Shown here piece after piece: positions 59,431 through 64,000 of a stretch of DNA of 64,000 bases. The number at the start of each line of letters is the position of its first letter. Position 1 is the stretch's first letter. The position numbers and the translations under genes were made by a program. Location: positions 868,001 to 932,000 of the forward strand of contig OY723280.1 in assembly GCA_963210315.1 (NCBI GenBank), given 5' to 3'. This DNA comes from Rhynchopus euleeides (lineage: Eukaryota > Euglenozoa > Diplonemea > Diplonemida > Diplonemidae). The notes under the pieces were generated by a model that did no database searches, was not told where the DNA came from, and saw nothing but the letters and a program-made list of their open reading frames with translations.

Positions 59431-62400
59431 ATGGGCTGCAGGGAATCGGATTCCTGGAATCGAGAATCCGATTCCGGAATCGAAAAACCGAGTGGAATCC
59501 GATTCCACAAAAAAAGTCAAAAAATAGATTTCCCATTGGGTGACACTTGGTTTTTCACGGTTTTGTACGGGAAAAAGACAATGCGATTTTTCGTGATTTT
59601 TCACCTCGGATGAGCCTCGATTTCGCAAAGTCGTCGGATTACCGAGACTTCTTGCTGAGCAGTGAATGGGGTCTGGCGAAATGAGGGCAGGAACATGCTT
59701 AGATTGACGATTCAGTGCGAAATAATGGCCATCGTGGATTCCACGAGCCAAATTAGGTAGTCATTTTTCTGCTTGCGTTTTTTTAGTTGTATTTTTTTCG
59801 CGAATCTGGGCCATAAAATGGATTTTTGGTGGGCGACCGAAATCCACCCCATGGGCTGCAGGGAATCGGATTCCTGGAATCGAGAATCCGATTCCGGAAT
59901 CGAAAAACCGAGTGGAATCCGATTCCACAAAAAAAGTCAAAAAATAGATTTCCCATTGGGTGACACTTGGTTTTTCACGGTTTTGTACGGGAAAAAGACA
60001 ATGCGATTTTTCGTGATTTTTCACCTCGGATGAGCCTCGATTTCGCAAAGTCGTCGGATTACCGAGACTTCTTGCTGAGCAGTGAATGGGGTCTGGCGAA
60101 ATGAGGGCAGGAACATGCTTAGATTGACGATTCAGTGCGAAATAATGGCCATCGTGGATTCCACGAGCCAAATTAGGTAGTCATTTTTCTGCTTGCGTTT
60201 TTTTAGTTGTATTTTTTTCGCGAATCTGGGCCATAAAATGGATTTTTGGTGGGCGACCGAAATCCACCCCATGGGCTGCAGGGAATCGGATTCCTGGAAT
60301 CGAGAATCCGATTCCGGAATCGAAAAACCGAGTGGAATCCGATTCCACAAAAAAAGTCAAAAAATAGATTTCCCATTGGGTGACACTTGGTTTTTCACGG
60401 TTTTGTACGGGAAAAAGACAATGCGATTTTTCGTGATTTTTCACCTCGGATGAGCCTCGATTTCGCAAAGTCGTCGGATTACCGAGACTTCTTGCTGAGC
60501 AGTGAATGGGGTCTGGCGAAATGAGGGCAGGAACATGCTTAGATTGACGATTCAGTGCGAAATAATGGCCATCGTGGATTCCACGAGCCAAATTAGGTAG
60601 TCATTTTTCTGCTTGCGTTTTTTTAGTTGTATTTTTTTCGCGAATCTGGGCCATAAAATGGATTTTTGGTGGGCGACCGAAATCCACCCCATGGGCTGCA
60701 GGGAATCGGATTCCTGGAATCGAGAATCCGATTCCGGAATCGAAAAACCGAGTGGAATCCGATTCCACAAAAAAAGTCAAAAAATAGATTTCCCATTGGG
60801 TGACACTTGGTTTTTCACGGTTTTGTACGGGAAAAAGACAATGCGATTTTTCGTGATTTTTCACCTCGGATGAGCCTCGATTTCGCAAAGTCGTCGGATT
60901 ACCGAGACTTCTTGCTGAGCAGTGAATGGGGTCTGGCGAAATGAGGGCAGGAACATGCTTAGATTGACGATTCAGTGCGAAATAATGGCCATCGTGGATT
61001 CCACGAGCCAAATTAGGTAGTCATTTTTCTGCTTGCGTTTTTTTAGTTGTATTTTTTTCGCGAATCTGGGCCATAAAATGGATTTTTGGTGGGCGACCGA
61101 AATCCACCCCATGGGCTGCAGGGAATCGGATTCCTGGAATCGAGAATCCGATTCCGGAATCGAAAAACCGAGTGGAATCCGATTCCACAAAAAAAGTCAA
61201 AAAATAGATTTCCCATTGGGTGACACTTGGTTTTTCACGGTTTTGTACGGGAAAAAGACAATGCGATTTTTCGTGATTTTTCACCTCGGATGAGCCTCGA
61301 TTTCGCAAAGTCGTCGGATTACCGAGACTTCTTGCTGAGCAGTGAATGGGGTCTGGCGAAATGAGGGCAGGAACATGCTTAGATTGACGATTCAGTGCGA
61401 AATAATGGCCATCGTGGATTCCACGAGCCAAATTAGGTAGTCATTTTTCTGCTTGCGTTTTTTTAGTTGTATTTTTTTCGCGAATCTGGGCCATAAAATG
61501 GATTTTTGGTGGGCGACCGAAATCCACCCCATGGGCTGCAGGGAATCGGATTCCTGGAATCGAGAATCCGATTCCGGAATCGAAAAACCGAGTGGAATCC
61601 GATTCCACAAAAAAAGTCAAAAAATAGATTTCCCATTGGGTGACACTTGGTTTTTCACGGTTTTGTACGGGAAAAAGACAATGCGATTTTTCGTGATTTT
61701 TCACCTCGGATGAGCCTCGATTTCGCAAAGTCGTCGGATTACCGAGACTTCTTGCTGAGCAGTGAATGGGGTCTGGCGAAATGAGGGCAGGAACATGCTT
61801 AGATTGACGATTCAGTGCGAAATAATGGCCATCGTGGATTCCACGAGCCAAATTAGGTAGTCATTTTTCTGCTTGCGTTTTTTTAGTTGTATTTTTTTCG
61901 CGAATCTGGGCCATAAAATGGATTTTTGGTGGGCGACCGAAATCCACCCCATGGGCTGCAGGGAATCGGATTCCTGGAATCGAGAATCCGATTCCGGAAT
62001 CGAAAAACCGAGTGGAATCCGATTCCACAAAAAAAGTCAAAAAATAGATTTCCCATTGGGTGACACTTGGTTTTTCACGGTTTTGTACGGGAAAAAGACA
62101 ATGCGATTTTTCGTGATTTTTCACCTCGGATGAGCCTCGATTTCGCAAAGTCGTCGGATTACCGAGACTTCTTGCTGAGCAGTGAATGGGGTCTGGCGAA
62201 ATGAGGGCAGGAACATGCTTAGATTGACGATTCAGTGCGAAATAATGGCCATCGTGGATTCCACGAGCCAAATTAGGTAGTCATTTTTCTGCTTGCGTTT
62301 TTTTAGTTGTATTTTTTTCGCGAATCTGGGCCATAAAATGGATTTTTGGTGGGCGACCGAAATCCACCCCATGGGCTGCAGGGAATCGGATTCCTGGAAT

Positions 62401-64000
62401 CGAGAATCCGATTCCGGAATCGAAAAACCGAGTGGAATCCGATTCCACAAAAAAAGTCAAAAAATAGATTTCCCATTGGGTGACACTTGGTTTTTCACGG
62501 TTTTGTACGGGAAAAAGACAATGCGATTTTTCGTGATTTTTCACCTCGGATGAGCCTCGATTTCGCAAAGTCGTCGGATTACCGAGACTTCTTGCTGAGC
62601 AGTGAATGGGGTCTGGCGAAATGAGGGCAGGAACATGCTTAGATTGACGATTCAGTGCGAAATAATGGCCATCGTGGATTCCACGAGCCAAATTAGGTAG
62701 TCATTTTTCTGCTTGCGTTTTTTTAGTTGTATTTTTTTCGCGAATCTGGGCCATAAAATGGATTTTTGGTGGGCGACCGAAATCCACCCCATGGGCTGCA
62801 GGGAATCGGATTCCTGGAATCGAGAATCCGATTCCGGAATCGAAAAACCGAGTGGAATCCGATTCCACAAAAAAAGTCAAAAAATAGATTTCCCATTGGG
62901 TGACACTTGGTTTTTCACGGTTTTGTACGGGAAAAAGACAATGCGATTTTTCGTGATTTTTCACCTCGGATGAGCCTCGATTTCGCAAAGTCGTCGGATT
63001 ACCGAGACTTCTTGCTGAGCAGTGAATGGGGTCTGGCGAAATGAGGGCAGGAACATGCTTAGATTGACGATTCAGTGCGAAATAATGGCCATCGTGGATT
63101 CCACGAGCCAAATTAGGTAGTCATTTTTCTGCTTGCGTTTTTTTAGTTGTATTTTTTTCGCGAATCTGGGCCATAAAATGGATTTTTGGTGGGCGACCGA
63201 AATCCACCCCATGGGCTGCAGGGAATCGGATTCCTGGAATCGAGAATCCGATTCCGGAATCGAAAAACCGAGTGGAATCCGATTCCACAAAAAAAGTCAA
63301 AAAATAGATTTCCCATTGGGTGACACTTGGTTTTTCACGGTTTTGTACGGGAAAAAGACAATGCGATTTTTCGTGATTTTTCACCTCGGATGAGCCTCGA
63401 TTTCGCAAAGTCGTCGGATTACCGAGACTTCTTGCTGAGCAGTGAATGGGGTCTGGCGAAATGAGGGCAGGAACATGCTTAGATTGACGATTCAGTGCGA
63501 AATAATGGCCATCGTGGATTCCACGAGCCAAATTAGGTAGTCATTTTTCTGCTTGCGTTTTTTTAGTTGTATTTTTTTCGCGAATCTGGGCCATAAAATG
63601 GATTTTTGGTGGGCGACCGAAATCCACCCCATGGGCTGCAGGGAATCGGATTCCTGGAATCGAGAATCCGATTCCGGAATCGAAAAACCGAGTGGAATCC
63701 GATTCCACAAAAAAAGTCAAAAAATAGATTTCCCATTGGGTGACACTTGGTTTTTCACGGTTTTGTACGGGAAAAAGACAATGCGATTTTTCGTGATTTT
63801 TCACCTCGGATGAGCCTCGATTTCGCAAAGTCGTCGGATTACCGAGACTTCTTGCTGAGCAGTGAATGGGGTCTGGCGAAATGAGGGCAGGAACATGCTT
63901 AGATTGACGATTCAGTGCGAAATAATGGCCATCGTGGATTCCACGAGCCAAATTAGGTAGTCATTTTTCTGCTTGCGTTTTTTTAGTTGTATTTTTTTCG
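59431..64000. repeat. 420-bp satellite array (10.9 units, continuing beyond the window)
   Basis: Units start at 59431 and every 420 bp thereafter (59851, 60271 and so on), and look identical throughout. The unit has overlapping GGAATCGGATTCC palindromes, AAAAAGTCAAAAAATAGAT, TTGGGTGACACTT, and the 57-nt core CTCGGATGAGCC to CTTGCTGAGCA shared with the 235-bp satellite. The repeated 72-, 86- and 136-codon frames are by-products of the array. Confidence 0.97.

Noticed and set aside
59290..63951. Repeated 72-, 86- and 136-codon ORFs
   Set aside because: They recur every 420 bp in the satellite on both strands and have no recognisable domain.

Overview
The window is eukaryotic and consists almost entirely of transposable elements and satellites. 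Direct signs are a frame-preserving GT-AG intron (4030-4267), a hAT transposase, two LINE-type reverse transcriptases whose 3' ends finish in A-runs and recur as 5'-truncated copies, a tyrosine-recombinase retroelement and several homogenised tandem repeats. I see no ordinary host gene. The repeat load, GC-rich coding and frequent poly-G/C tracts would fit a unicellular protist or alga, but the sequence does not let me name the organism.

Layout. 1-908: a short tandem repeat and G-rich spacer. 909-6822 (minus): a spliced 1891-codon gene with a transposase-like N-terminal half and a peptidase-rich C-terminal half (Josephin-like, degenerate OTU, intact OTU). 6994-8926: a 31-bp satellite. 8927-16361: spacer with two copies of a small MITE, foldback hairpins, microsatellites and a decayed Pro-rich reading frame. 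16362-23435 (minus): LINE-A, encoding RT, Cys/His knuckle, restriction-like endonuclease, degenerate OTU, OTU and zinc fingers. It is interrupted by MITE M1 in its ORF and by a 1.4-kb element with an 8-bp target duplication in its 3' UTR. 23436-25420: MITE M2, a truncated second LINE RT, and MITE M3. 25421-27827: repeats and a 235-bp satellite. 27828-28541: 5'-truncated LINE-A copy. 28697-29217: a 174-bp higher-order repeat. 29561-32146 (plus): hAT transposase. 33362-33961: more 235-bp units.

33962-53668 is a cluster of a retroelement with gene order gag, YR, RT/RNase H and split direct repeats (S - ORFs - R-S-R). This is the order and repeat layout I associate with VIPER of trypanosomatids rather than DIRS or Ngaro. 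A 7147-bp unit (LINE-H fragment, partial element, near-complete element) is present twice in tandem on the minus strand. A third copy lies head-to-head on the plus strand with its junction at 48547/48548. Its missing 5' end lies inverted beyond its 3' end at 53067-53668. Inverting 48548-53066 would restore one continuous element.

53669-57356 (plus): LINE-H, with its 5' RT part missing, carrying RLE, OTU, a FYVE-like zinc finger and a repeat-rich tail, broken by two frameshifts. 57357-59430: foldback and TIR elements, one with a nested LINE-H tail. 59431 to the window end: a 420-bp satellite whose units look identical by eye. It shares a 57-nt identical core with the 235-bp satellite.

The strongest themes are OTU-family peptidase domains in three different mobile genes (two with a degenerate-plus-intact pair), a VIPER-order YR retroelement apparently caught in inverted and tandem rearrangement, and short sequence modules shared by otherwise unrelated repeat families.
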